Source of the DNA: Astragalus membranaceus
Lineage: Eukaryota > Streptophyta > Magnoliopsida > Fabales > Fabaceae
Length of the DNA stretch: 64,000 nucleotides
NCBI GenBank assembly: GCA_039519185.1
Contig: JAZGSX010000010.1
Location: 2,232,001-2,296,000 of the forward strand
Direction: 5' to 3'
Shown here: piece by piece, positions 8,692 through 19,490 of the stretch
How the letters are laid out: each line of letters opens with the position of its first letter
Numbering within the stretch: position 1 is the stretch's first letter
Notes under the pieces: model-generated
What the model saw: the letters and a program-made list of their open reading frames with translations, nothing else
Databases searched by the model: none
What the model was told of the DNA's origin: nothing
Program-made: the position numbers and the translations under genes

Positions 8692-10650
8692 ATGGCCAGA
8701 CGGGACGATGCTGCACTTGCTGCTGCCTTGCAGGCTATAGCCGGGGCGATGGGTAATATACCCGGTGCTGTTAATGATGGGACGCGCAATTTGGCTACGT
8801 TCCAGAGAGAGAATCCACCTGTCGTTAAGGGCAAGTATAATCCAGATGGTGCTTTGGCATGGCTGAAAGAGATTGAAAGAATATTCCGGGTCATGGATTG
8901 TGATGATGCGCAGAAGGTCAGGTATGGTACCCATACGCTGGCAGAGGAAGCTGATGATTGGTGGATGGAGGTGAGGCAGAGATTAGAAACTGCCAATGAA
9001 GAGATAACTTGGGCTGTTTTCCGCAGAGAGTTCTTGCGGAAATATTTTCCTGAAGATGTGAGGGGTAAGAAAGAAATAGAATTCCTTGAGCTGAAGCAAG
9101 GAAGCATGTCAGTGACAGAGTATGCTGCCAAGTTCACCGAATTGGCTAAGTTTTATCCCCATTATGCTGATGCTGATTCTGAGTTCTCAAAGTGTATCAA
9201 GTTTGAGAATGGGCTGAGGGCTGATATTAAGAAAGCTGTAGGGTACCAGAAGATTCGGGTATTCGCTGATTTGATCGACAGTTGCAGGATATATGAGGAT
9301 GATAGTAATGCTCACTCCAGGGTCATGAGGGATCTGAGGGGTAAGTTTCAGAACCGGGGAAAACCGTATGAGGCTCCAGCTGGTAAGGGTAAGCAGAGGT
9401 ATGCTGACAATAAGAAAGCAAGTGGGGGAGATGCCCCTGCGAAGGTTGTGTGCTACAGGTGTGGCAAACCGGGTCACAAGAGTTTTGACTGCTCAGATAA
9501 TAAATGTTTCAAATGCGGTAAAGAGGGTCATGTGGCTGCGAAATGTGAGAAAAGGGATGTGGTGTGTTACAATTGCGGGGAATCAGGTCATATTAGTACT
9601 AAGTGTACTAAGCCGAAGAAAGAGAAGTCCCATGGAAAGGTGTTTGCTCTCGCAGGATCAGAGGACACTAATGAGATTCGAGGTACATGTTTTATTAATG
9701 GTATTCCTTTGATTGCTATTATTGATACTGGTGCTACGCATTCGTTTATTGCTGCTTTGTGTGCTGAGAAATTGGACCTTGTTTTATCTTCTATGATGAG
9801 GGAGATGGTTATTGACACTCCAGCTAAGGGTTCAGTAACTACCTCTCTTGTGTGTGCTAAGTGCCCTCTGTCAATCTTCGGCAGAAATTTTCTAGTTGAT
9901 CTTATTTGTTTGCCGTTGGGAGGGTTGGATGTCATTCTTGGTATGGACTGGTTAGTATTTAACCATGTGCATATTAATTGTTTCCGGAGATCTGTGAGTT
10001 TCCTTCCTCCCGAAGAGGAAGAATCGGTGTTGTTGCCTGCTGGTCATTTGCATAAGGTAATGAAGGAGGGAGTTCATCTGTTTGCTTTGATGGCGTCATT
10101 GTCTGCTGAGAATCAGGCAATCATTGAAAGGGTTCAAGTAGTGTGTGAGTTCCCTGAAGTGTTCCCAGATGAGATTCCAAGTGTTCCGCCAGAGAGGGAG
10201 GTTGAGTTTGCCATTGATCTTATACCTGGTACTAGGCCTGTGTCTATGGCACCGTACCGAATGTCAGCCTCAGAATTGTCTGAATTGAAAAAGCAATTAG
10301 AAGATCTGCTTGAGAAGAAATTTGTAAGACCAAGTGTGTCACCGTGGGGTGCTCCGGTACAGTTAGTGAAGAAGAAGGACGGGAGTATGAGACTTTGTGT
10401 CGATTATAGGCAATTGAACAAAGTGACAATAAAGAACAGGTATCCGCTTCCCAGAATTGATGATCTTATGGACCAGTTGGTAGGTGCTAAGGTGTTTAGT
10501 AAAATCGATTTGAGGTCGGGTTATCACCAGATCAAGGTAAAGGATGAAGACATTCAGAAAACCGCTTTCAGAACGAGATATGGGCACTATGAGTATTCTG
10601 TTATGCCGTTTGGGTTACCAATGCACCGGGTGTGTTTATGGAGTACATGA
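8692..10650 (+). CDS. A gag-protease-RT (5' part of frameshifted gag-pol)
   Basis: Encodes the structural and enzymatic polyprotein of the element. The ATG follows the leader directly and matches the gag start of F and N3 (MARRDDAALAAALQAIA). Capsid-like region at residues 40-210 (NPDGALAWLKEIERIF, ADDWW, YFPEDVRGKKEIEFLELKQG). Three CCHC zinc knuckles lie at about residues 253-310 (CYRCGKPGHKSFDC, CFKCGKEGHVAAKC, CYNCGESGHISTKC). The aspartic protease motif IIDTGATHSFI lies near residue 344, and the start of RT (CVDYRQLNKVTIKNRYPLPR, FSKIDLRSGYHQI) near 565-610. The frame is lost after MPFG around 10611-10618, where one base is missing relative to the other copies, and the last 11 residues are out of frame. 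The remaining pol continues in the 10632 frame. The single defect in an otherwise clean young element could be a real mutation or a sequencing error. Confidence 0.93.
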   Translation: MARRDDAALAAALQAIAGAMGNIPGAVNDGTRNLATFQRENPPVVKGKYNPDGALAWLKEIERIFRVMDCDDAQKVRYGTHTLAEEADDWWMEVRQRLETANEEITWAVFRREFLRKYFPEDVRGKKEIEFLELKQGSMSVTEYAAKFTELAKFYPHYADADSEFSKCIKFENGLRADIKKAVGYQKIRVFADLIDSCRIYEDDSNAHSRVMRDLRGKFQNRGKPYEAPAGKGKQRYADNKKASGGDAPAKVVCYRCGKPGHKSFDCSDNKCFKCGKEGHVAAKCEKRDVVCYNCGESGHISTKCTKPKKEKSHGKVFALAGSEDTNEIRGTCFINGIPLIAIIDTGATHSFIAALCAEKLDLVLSSMMREMVIDTPAKGSVTTSLVCAKCPLSIFGRNFLVDLICLPLGGLDVILGMDWLVFNHVHINCFRRSVSFLPPEEEESVLLPAGHLHKVMKEGVHLFALMASLSAENQAIIERVQVVCEFPEVFPDEIPSVPPEREVEFAIDLIPGTRPVSMAPYRMSASELSELKKQLEDLLEKKFVRPSVSPWGAPVQLVKKKDGSMRLCVDYRQLNKVTIKNRYPLPRIDDLMDQLVGAKVFSKIDLRSGYHQIKVKDEDIQKTAFRTRYGHYEYSVMPFGLPMHRVCLWST

Positions 10651-13052
10651 ATCGTACCTTCCATAGTTACTTGGATCGGTTTGTCGTTGTGTTTATTGAC
10701 GACATTCTGGTGTATTCTAAGACAGAAGAGGAGCATGCAGAACATTTGAGGTTAGTGCTAGAAGTGCTGAAAGAAAAGAAATTGTATGCAAAGTTGTCTA
10801 AGTGTGAGTTCTGGCTGAATGAAGTAGGTTTCCTTGGTCATATTATCTCTGGTAATGGTATAGCTGTGGACCCAGCCAAGGTTGATGCTGTGTCTCAATG
10901 GGAGAGCCCGAAGTCAGTTACTGAAATCAGAAGCTTCTTGGGATTAGCTGGTTATTATAGGAGATTTATTGAAGGTTTCTCGAAGTTGGCACTTCCGTTG
11001 ACTCAATTGACGTGTAAGGGAAGAGCTTTTGTGTGGGATGCCCGCTGTGAGGAGAGCTTCAATGAGTTGAAGAAGAGGTTGACTACATCGCCCGTTTTGA
11101 CCTTGCCTGTTCCTGATCGACCGTTTGTAGTATATTGCGATGCTTCCAAGATGGGTTTGGGAGGTGTATTGATGCAAGAGGGTAAGGTAGTAGCTTATGC
11201 GTCCAGACAGTTGAGGACCCATGAGAAGAACTACCCTACTCATGATTTGGAGCTAGCTGCAATTGTGTTTGTGCTGAAAATTTGGAGGCATTATCTGTAT
11301 GGTACCAGATTTGAAGTGTTTAGCGACCATAAGAGTCTGAAATACTTGTTTGATCAGAAGGAGCTAAATATGAGACAGAGACGTTGGTTAGAGTTGCTGA
11401 AGGATTATGATTTCGGCTTGAACTATCACCCCGGCAAAGCTAATGTCGTGGCTGATGCTTTAAGTCGGAAGAGTTTGCATATGTCGGCTATGATGGTGAA
11501 AGAGTTAGAATTGATTGAGCAGTTTCGGGACATGAGTCTGGTTTGTGAAGTGACACCGCAGAGTGTCAGATTGGGGATGTTGAAGATTGGAAATGAATTT
11601 TTGGTTAGTGTCCGAGAAGCACAAAAGTCAGATGTAAAGTTGGTAGACCTGTTGGTTGTGAATGATCAAGATGTGGGTGGAGATTTCAAGTTAGATTCCC
11701 AAGGTGTATTGAGATTCAGAGATAGGATCTGCATTCCTGACGATGCTGAGATGAAGAGAATGATTCTTGAGGAGAGCCATAGAAGCAAGTTGAGTATTCA
11801 TCCCGGGGCTACGAAAATGTACCAAGATTTGAAGAAACTGTTCTGGTGGCCTGGTATGAAGAAGGATGTGGCACAGTTTGTGTATTCTTGTCTGACTTGT
11901 CAGAAGTCTAAGGTTGAGCATCAGAAGCCTGCAGGGCTGATGCAACCATTGGAGATTCCGGAATGGAAATGGGATAGCATTTCCATGGATTTTGTAACTG
12001 GGTTGCCAAATACAGTGAGAGGGTTTGATGCTATATGGGTAGTTGTGGACAGGTTGTCTAAGTCTGCTCATTTCTTACCAATTAATATGACTTATTCAGT
12101 TCCAAAGTTGGCAGAAATCTACATCAAGACTATTGTGAAGTTGCATGGCGTTCCGCTTAGTATTGTGTCTGATAGAGATCCAAGATTCACCTCTGAATTT
12201 TGGAAGAGTTTGCAGGAAGCATTGGGTTCTAAGTTGAGGTTGAGCTCCGCTTATCATCCGCAGACAGATGGTCAGACGGAGAGGACTATTCAGTCGTTAG
12301 AGGACTTGTTGAGGGCATGTGTTCTTGAGCAGGGAGGTTCATGGGATTCTCATCTTTCGTTGATAGAATTCACCTATAACAATAGTTTTCACTCTAGTAT
12401 TGGTATGGCACCGTTTGAGGCATTGTATGGTCGGAGATGTAGGACTCCGTTGTGTTGGTATGAATCTGGGGAGAGTGCAGTGTTGGGACCTGAGATTGTG
12501 CGAGAAACAACTGAGAAGGTAAAATTAATCCGTGAGAAGATGAAAGCGTCGCAGAGTCGACAAAAGAGCTATCATGATAAGAGAAGGAAGGATTTAGAGT
12601 TTCAGGCCGGTGATCATGTGTTTCTGAGAGTCACTCCGATGACTGGTGTTGGGCGTGCCTTGAAATCTAAGAAGTTGACTCCCCGTTTCATTGGTCCATA
12701 TCAGATTACGGAGAGGGTGGGAAGTGTTGCCTATAGGGTGGCTTTGCCGCCTAATCTTTCGAACTTGCATGACGTGTTTCACGTGTCACAACTTCGAAAG
12801 TATGTTCCGGACCCGTCTCATGTAGTTCAGATGGACGAAGTAGAGGTACGGGATAATCTCACGGTTGAGACTATGCCGGTGCGGATTGAAGATAGAGAGG
12901 TAAAGATTCTGAGAGGGAAGGAAATTCCGTTGGTGAAGGTGGTGTGGTTGGGAGCTGCTGGTGAGAGTATGACTTGGGAGCTGGAGAGCAGGATGCGGGA
13001 AGCATATCCGGAGTTGTTTGATTCAGGTAATTTCGAGGACGAAATATTCTAA
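10632..13052 (+). CDS. A RT-RNase H-integrase-chromodomain (3' part of gag-pol)
   Basis: Continuation of A pol in the shifted frame. In order: RT with the catalytic FIDDILVYS (YxDD equivalent, near 10697) and thumb (CEFWLNEVGFLGHIIS); RNase H (VVYCDASKMGLGG, YASRQLR, YPTHDLELAAIVF, SDHKSLKYLFDQ); integrase zinc-binding H-H-C-C region (HRSKLSIHPG ... CLTCQKSK); catalytic core with the three acidic residues in SMDFVTGLP, SDRDPRFTSEFW and HPQTDGQTERT; GPY/F-like segment (RFIGPYQITERVGSVAYRVALP); and a C-terminal chromodomain-like tail (KEIPLVKVVWLGA, MTWELESRMREAYPELF). The tail is what marks a chromovirus, a group thought to target chromatin through it. The stop at 13050-13052 abuts the polypurine tract. 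No other break is seen. Confidence 0.93.
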   Translation: MFMEYMNRTFHSYLDRFVVVFIDDILVYSKTEEEHAEHLRLVLEVLKEKKLYAKLSKCEFWLNEVGFLGHIISGNGIAVDPAKVDAVSQWESPKSVTEIRSFLGLAGYYRRFIEGFSKLALPLTQLTCKGRAFVWDARCEESFNELKKRLTTSPVLTLPVPDRPFVVYCDASKMGLGGVLMQEGKVVAYASRQLRTHEKNYPTHDLELAAIVFVLKIWRHYLYGTRFEVFSDHKSLKYLFDQKELNMRQRRWLELLKDYDFGLNYHPGKANVVADALSRKSLHMSAMMVKELELIEQFRDMSLVCEVTPQSVRLGMLKIGNEFLVSVREAQKSDVKLVDLLVVNDQDVGGDFKLDSQGVLRFRDRICIPDDAEMKRMILEESHRSKLSIHPGATKMYQDLKKLFWWPGMKKDVAQFVYSCLTCQKSKVEHQKPAGLMQPLEIPEWKWDSISMDFVTGLPNTVRGFDAIWVVVDRLSKSAHFLPINMTYSVPKLAEIYIKTIVKLHGVPLSIVSDRDPRFTSEFWKSLQEALGSKLRLSSAYHPQTDGQTERTIQSLEDLLRACVLEQGGSWDSHLSLIEFTYNNSFHSSIGMAPFEALYGRRCRTPLCWYESGESAVLGPEIVRETTEKVKLIREKMKASQSRQKSYHDKRRKDLEFQAGDHVFLRVTPMTGVGRALKSKKLTPRFIGPYQITERVGSVAYRVALPPNLSNLHDVFHVSQLRKYVPDPSHVVQMDEVEVRDNLTVETMPVRIEDREVKILRGKEIPLVKVVWLGAAGESMTWELESRMREAYPELFDSGNFEDEIF

Positions 13053-13064
13053 GTGGGGGAGAGT
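13053..13064 (+). other. Polypurine tract of A
   Basis: GTGGGGGAGAG immediately upstream of the 3' LTR primes plus-strand synthesis. The same tract occurs in reverse beside the 3' LTRs of B, F and N4. Confidence 0.9.
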
Positions 13065-15647
13065 TGTAACGCCCCAAAATAATTTAATTATTTATTTAAT
13101 TAAATTATTTAAGGCTTACAATATTTATTTAATTTAATTAAATAATTCAAGGTTTAATGTATTTATTTAATTTTAAATTATCAGGAGGTGTTGTCTCGAA
13201 ATTGATGGTGCACGGAGCCCATGACCCACAAGTGAGCCCATGACCCATGGGATGGTCATAGGATTCGACTCACTATGGGTCTTGTGGCTTAGTGGCATTT
13301 TTGTCTCATTTGTGAAAAGAAAGAAAGTAACGTAAAAGAGAGGAGAAGTGAGAAGAGAAAAGTGCGAATAGAAGAGGAGAAGTAGAGGAGAGGGGCGAAG
13401 CTCAAAGAGAAGGAGAGGAGGCTCAATTGTGATTCGCATTCTTCCCTTGAAGCTTGGCTATCAATTCGAATTTCTCAAGGTTAGGGGGTCCTCTTTTTGT
13501 TCTTAATACTTATGTGAATTGGGAATTGCTTGGGGTTAGGGTCCTAGGTTAGTTTCCATGATTGAATTGTATTGTTGTTGAGAAATTATAGTATTGTGAT
13601 GTTATTATTGAATTAACATGTTGAGAATTCTATGATTGATGTTGGAATTGGGGCAATATGCGAATTGTAGGCCAATTGTTTGAGTGTATGATTGTTTGGT
13701 GATTATGTGGTGAAATTGGGAAATTATGGTGACATTTTGATTATATTTATAAATAGGATTGTTGGTAAATTTTAATTGGTAATTTAAAGTGGAAAAATTT
13801 CTGTTTGGATGCCCCTAGGCGCCTTAGGCACCATATGGATTGTTGCTGAAAATTCTGTTTTGCGCCATGGTCATGGGCGCCAAGTGCCCAGCAGTGTGCT
13901 GCGCCAGTTTTCCAAAATTCTGTGTTGCCTGTGTTGCTGTCCCTGTTGCCTGTGTTGCTGTCCCTGTTGCCTGTGTTGCCTACTGTGTCCCCTGTGCTGC
14001 CAGTTTTGGCGCTTGTTGCTTGAGTCATGGGCGCCAAGGGCCCCAAAGTTCTGGTGATAGTTTTGTGAAAATTGTTTTCAGGTTTTTATACTTGGGTAAA
14101 ATGGCTCCTGAAAACTGATTTTGGTCAAGAAATGAGTTGAGTTGCGAAAATTCAATAGGTGCCTAGTGCATGGGCGCCAAAATTAAAGTTTAGTTTTTGG
14201 GAAAATTTTTATTGATTTATCATGTCCTGAGCATTTGGCTCGTGTAAAATGAATTTCGAAGCAAAATGAGTTGTGTAGCATGTTGGCCTTAGGCGCCTAG
14301 TGCTTGGGCGCCATGTTGCTGCTGTTCCCTGGATGTTGCTTCTGGGCGCCAGCGCCTATGTGCGCGTGTTGCCTCCTGGGCGCCTAGCGCCTGTGCGCTG
14401 TTGCGCGCTTGTTCCCCTGGGCGCCTAGCGCCTGTGCGCTGTTGCGCGTGTTGCTCCTGGGCGCCAAGCGCCTATGCGCCTGTGCGCTGTTGCGTGTTGC
14501 CTTTCCTGGGCGCCAAGCGCCCATGCGCCAAGCGCTGTGTTGCCCCTGGGCGCCCAGCGCCCATGCGCCTGTGTCCAGAATGTCTAACATTTTTCCTAAA
14601 CTGTTTTTAATGTAACTTTTGACTCGGTTATCCAAATTCGACGGTTCAAAATGCGTTTTGAAGCTAATTTCAGTGCCTATCCAATAGCCACAATTTTATG
14701 CAAAAATAATTTATTTTTACTGGTGTTTCTGGCTGAGGGTGTTCAAGTGTCCAAATGGCTATTTTTACCCACTTCCCTATGTTGTGTCAATTGTCCTAAG
14801 CTGGTCTATTTGAATGGGTGTTGATGTGAGTGGTGAGCTGAATTGGTGAGTGTGATAGGGTGAGATTGGTGAGCAGAGGCTACGGCCTAATTTTAATTTG
14901 GTGAGCTGATTATTATACAATGGTGAGATCATGAATTTTAAATGATGAATTGCTTGGACTTGGTGTGTTGTAATGCATTTTCCATAGCATCTCATGGACA
15001 TATGCATTATTGGTGAGCAGAGGCTACGGCCTAATTTTGATTTGGTGAGCAGAGGCTACGGCCTATTTGTATTGGTGACGGATCCGACATGCATGTACCC
15101 GTGGAGTTTGGGTTGCATTACATGCATAAATCATATATTGTGTGGTGCTGTTTGGAAATAAAATATTGATGCGATTGTTCCATTATTGTGAATTGATGTG
15201 CCTGACTTCCTTTTTCCTGTGCATTGCTTAATTTTCATATGTTATTAATTATGAAAAGAGACTCACCCTACTGCCTTTATGTTGCTTCTTATGTCGGCAA
15301 CGTGCAGGTAATGATGAGTGAAGGTTTCCTGTATGCCTTCGTCTGGTAGGAAGTGTCACGCTCTGATACGTAGCACCAGGGGGGGGGGTGTCTTAGGTTT
15401 ATGCTTTATTTTCTTAAAACTGCTAGACTTTGTTGGTGATGTATTGGTTTTAATTTTTGAATTGATTATTATTCCGCTGCTGATGGTGATTGGATTTAGT
15501 TGATGCGAGCTAAGCTTTTTTTTCTTATGGTGTTATGTATCGTGATTTTTATGAAGTAAATGTAGCACTCGCTTGAATTGTTTTCAAAAAAAAAAAAAGA
15601 GACTCTGATTTTATTAAAAGTAAAGTTATTAGAAAAGGGGTGTTACA
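13065..15647 (+). repeat. 3' LTR of A
   Basis: 2,583 bp, offset exactly 7,079 bp from the 5' LTR. Identical by eye except the poly-G after GATACGTAGCACCA (10 versus 13 G). Ends TGTTACA at 15647. Confidence 0.96.
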
Positions 15648-15652
15648 CAGGG
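15648..15652 (+). repeat. Target site duplication of A, right copy (CAGGG)
   Basis: Matches 5981-5985; the B LTR resumes immediately after it in its GGCGCC array. Confidence 0.95.
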
Positions 15653-15910
15653 CGCCAAAAACAGCACCACGCCAAAACACAAAAACGCAACATCCTTGGC
15701 CACGGCGCCCATGCACAGGGCGCAAAAACAGAATCACAGCCACGCCCAGCAAATGGCGCCCAGCGCCAGGGCCCCAAATTCAGCACACAACACATATGCA
15801 AATTCATCAATCAACAACAAATCAAACAATCAAATAAGATCATGGCAACATAGGTCTAAGCCCCTACCCTAATACCCATCATACCCACCATTATAGTGAA
15901 AGAGAGATCT

Positions 15911-15922
15911 CACCCTTACCTT
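15911..15922 (-). promoter_or_regulatory. Putative splice donor in B LTR
   Basis: Minus strand AAG|GTAAGGGTG after a GA-rich leader (15960-16080 in plus coordinates). The truncated 5' LTR keeps AAGGTAAGGATG at the matching place. Confidence 0.45.
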
Positions 15923-16325
15923 AATTCTTAGGAATAGAAGACCCTGGAGAGGAATCACCATCAGAACCACAGCAACACGGCTTCCCTTCTCTTCTCCTTG
16001 ATTCGCGAAACCTCCTCTTCTTCTCCTTGGGATTCGCGCCGCTCCTCTTCTCTCTTTCTCTCCTCTTCGCAATTTCTTTCTTTTCTTTTCTTTTGCACAA
16101 AATGAGCCAAACCCTAAATTTTAGGTTTAACCATGCGCCTAGCTAGTGGGCTTGGATCACGGGCTTCCTCAAGCCCGATCACTAACGCCATCACCTAAAA
16201 CCCAAATACACACCTCTCAATCCAACATTAATATAATTACCCAAATTAAATAATAAATAAATAAATAAATAATTGAATACCTAAATATTTAATTAAATAA
16301 TTTAATTAAATATTTGGGCGTTACA

Positions 16326-16340
16326 ATTCTCCCCCACTTA
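16326..16340 (-). other. Polypurine tract of B
   Basis: Minus strand TAAGTGGGGGAGAAT lies directly upstream of the 3' LTR, overlapping the end of pol. Confidence 0.9.
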
Positions 16341-17828
16341 GAATGTTTTCGTCCTCGAAAACTCACCTGAATCAAACAGCTCTGGATAAGACTCCCGCAT
16401 CTTGCTCTCCAACTTCCAAGTCATGCTCTCACCGGCAGCTCCTAACCAGACCACCTTCACCAATGCAATTTCCTTGCCCCTTAACACCTTCACCTCATGG
16501 TCTTCAATCCGTACAGGCATAGTCTCCACCGTGAGATTATCCCGCACCTCCACGTCATCCAAGTGGATCACATGAGACAGATCCGAAATGTACTTCCGAA
16601 GTTGCGACAGGTGAAACACGTCGTGCAAATTTGAAAGATTTGGCGGCAAAGCCACTCTATACGCCACATTTCCAACTCTCCCGGAAATCTGATAATAAGG
16701 ACCAATGAAGCGAGGAGTGAGCTTCTTCGACTTCAAAGCATGGCCAACACCGGTCACTGGAGTGACCCTCAAAAATACATGCTAACCCTCCTGAAACTGT
16801 AGATCTTTTCTCCTCTTGTCGTGATAACTTTTCTGACGACTCTGCAAAGCCTTCATCTTTTCACGGATCATCTTTATCTTCTCGGTTGTCTCCCGAACAA
16901 TTTCAGGTCCAAGTACCACACTCTCTCCAGAAATCTGAAGTGAACCTCGGATCTCTATCCGAAACAATACTCTTGGGAACTCCATGAAGCTTCACAATCT
17001 CTTTGACATAAACTTCTGCTAACCTCGACACCGGAGAAGTGATATTAATAGGAACAAAGTGAGCAGACTTCGTTAACCTATCAACGATCACCAAAATAGC
17101 ATCGTGACCTCTAACTGTATTTGGTAATCCCGTCACAAAATCCATCGAAATGCTATCCCACTTCCACTCTGGAATTTCCAATGGTTGCATCAATCCAGCA
17201 GGCTTCTGATGCTCCACCTTCGACTTCTGACAAGTCAAACAGGCATACACAAATTGTGCTACATCCCTCTTCATACCATGCCACCAAAACATCTTCTTCA
17301 GGTCTTGATACATCTTTGTCGCTCCAGGATGGATACTCAACTTACTTCGGTGACTCTCCTCCAAAATTGTTTTCCCCATTTCTACATCATCCGGAATGCA
17401 GATCCTACCACGGAACCTCAACACACCTTAGGAATCCAACTTGAAATCTTCACTCTCAGATTGACCAATCCCATTCATTAAATCCACCAAATTAACATCT
17501 GATTTCTGCGCCTCTCTGATGCTGCCCAGAAAATCATTATCGATCCTTAACATCCCCAGCTTGACACTATGAGGTGTCGTCCTACAAACCAAACTTAGAT
17601 CTCTGAATTCCTCAATCAACTCTAACTCTTTGACCATCATCGCCGACATATGCAAAGACTTTCGGCTCAAAGCATCAGCCACGACATTAGCTTTGCCCGG
17701 ATAATAGTTCAAACCGAAATCATAGTCTTTCAACAATTCCAACCACCTTCGCTGCCTCATATTCAGCTCCTTCTGGTCAAACAGATATTTCAAACTCTTA
17801 TGATCACTGAACACCTCAAATCTGGAAC
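16338..17828 (-). pseudogene. B pol, RNase H end to chromodomain, broken
   Basis: Minus-strand pieces align with A pol. 17428-17814 is the RNase H end (FSDHKSLKYLFDQKE, ADALSRKSLHMS) and stops where SQGV should follow (Gln to stop). 16903-17424 gives the integrase zinc region and core with SMDFVTGLPNTV and SDRDPRFTSDF. About 260 bp are then missing, including the segment with the catalytic Glu (TDGQTE), with a frame change. 16782-16985 continues with VVLGPEIVRETTEKI and ends in a TAG, and 16338-16772 gives the GPY/F segment and chromodomain tail. Stops plus loss of the third catalytic residue make it non-functional. Its upstream continuation is displaced beyond solo LTR C. Confidence 0.92.
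17824..17828 (+). repeat. Target site duplication of C, left copy (GGAAC)
   Basis: GGAAC precedes TGTAACACCCC at 17829 and recurs at 20471-20475. Confidence 0.95.
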
Positions 17829-18154
17829 TGTAACACCCCTTTCTACCCGATACTTCGTTTATAAAAATCAGAGTCTTAAAAAAAAAATTCGTTCATAAGG
17901 AATGTTACACATACTTCAAATAAAACGTCGTTTATCAATTTCAAAAACAGTTTAACTCAATAATCATGCATCCACGTAGCACGTCAACATATAAGAATCT
18001 CAAGCCTCATTTAACGTCGCTTATAAAACTCAACATAACAAACCCAACTACGCAGCGGAAAGTAATGAAACCTAACAGAGTAGTCCACATGGACATAACA
18101 ACCAAAAATCATTAATAAATGCCGAGTTCGTCCCCCCCCCCCCCTGAGTGCTAC

Positions 18155-18164
18155 GTATCAGAGC
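18155..18164 (-). other. PBS-complementary motif in C
   Basis: Minus strand GCTCTGATAC then GTAGCACTCAGGGG, the same arrangement as in A and N1-N4. Confidence 0.65.
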
Positions 18165-19280
18165 ATGACGACTCGACTCAAAAGTGAAGCTAAGGCCTTC
18201 ACTGGGAATCACCTGCACGTTACCAACACGGGGGTAACATTCAAACAGGAAAGGGTGAGCATCATTTCAATCCATATAATAGAAAATATGATAAGTACTA
18301 ATCGTAGGCTACACACTAGAACAATCAGTATCCAATACGCTAACATCCACATCACAGTCATCATTCACATCATTTACAATAACTCATCTCATGTCATGTA
18401 GGCTTATGAAAATGCAACCCACTCGCGGGTATATGCATGAGGTACCTTTTCACAAAACGTCGCTTAGCCCTTAAGGCCTCATCGTCACTTAGCCACTCAG
18501 GCCCCAAAAACGTCACTGGGTTTATGCATATGGGCATGAGACACTATGACATGCACCACTCACAGCACACAAACACACAATTATTCAATTCATAGTCAAC
18601 TATGTGACCCGTCACTTACCGGTTTGCTCGCAAAGAGCACAGCACCTGTCAAATTCACAATCAGCACACAACGTCACTAGGCCATTTAGACCTTAACATC
18701 ACTTAGCCCTTCGGGCCCCAAACGTCACTGGTTTTTCATCGTCACTCACACATAAACGTCAATCAACTCAAACAATAATCACTGAGGGCAAAAACGTCAT
18801 TTGACTAACCACCAAGGGCATCCTCGTCATTTACACATCATTATCTACAACTTTGGCCACTAGGGGCAAAACAGTCTTTTACACGTCATAACTAAGAATA
18901 AATAGCCACTAAGGGCGAAACAGTCATTTAACTAGCCCTGAGAGCATCATCGTCAAAATCATCATTTTTGACATTACTTCGCTAAAACTGTTGTTTATAC
19001 ACCAAAAGGGATTTTTAAAAAAAAGCTTCATATCATTTTTCAATGTCACTGGGACGATCACCGGGGACGGCCACTTGGGCGCCCACAAACAATCAGAAAA
19101 TAACAATTTTTCATTTTAAAAATTGGACCCATAGACGGACAACGTAAAAAGCTTCACGACACTTTTTGAATCGCTCAAAACGGACGTCTGAGTCAAAAGT
19201 TATAATAAAAATAAGTTTGGGAAAAATTAGGCAACGTTCTGAAAATTGGCGCCTTAGGCGCCCAGGCAACCAGGCAACAC

Positions 19281-19490
19281 AACACGCCACAGGCGCCCAG
19301 CGCCCAGGCGCGCACAACGCAACACGCAACACAGCGCCACAGGCGCCCAGCGCCCAGGCGCGCACAACGCAACACGCAACACAGCGCCACAGGCGCCCAG
19401 CGCCCAGGCGCGCACAACGCAACACGCAACACAGCGCCACAGGCGCCCAGCGCCCAGGCGCGCACAACGCAACACGCAACACAGCACGGG
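19281..19490. repeat. 50-bp tandem repeat, four copies
   Basis: AGGCGCCCAGCGCCCAGGCG starts at 19291, 19341, 19391 and 19441 with essentially no variation between units, so it expanded recently. It lies in the GGCGCC region of C and creates open frames on both strands that I do not regard as genes. Confidence 0.92.

Larger units (their letters stand above)
5986..15647 (+). mobile_element. Element A: young, almost intact Tekay-type element
   Basis: Complete element of 9,662 bp with perfect 5-bp target duplications, two LTRs of 2,586 and 2,583 bp, a PBS, a gag-pol gene broken only by one frameshift, and a polypurine tract. On line-by-line reading the only LTR difference I found is the length of a poly-G tract (13 versus 10). 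It is therefore the youngest insertion here with two LTRs to compare. It sits in the GGCGCC array of B's 3' LTR. Confidence 0.96.
4292..16325 (-). repeat. 3' LTR of B, split by element A
   Basis: Begins TGTAACACCCC at 4292 and ends GGGCGTTACA at 16325. Without A and one CAGGG copy it is about 2.37 kb. On the minus strand it contains AAACCCTA (16109-16116 in plus coordinates), TGGGCTT motifs (16147-16153), a GA-rich leader, the donor-like AAGGTAAGGGTG (15911-15922), the GGCGCC array and a PBS-complement variant (4617-4626). Confidence 0.9.
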
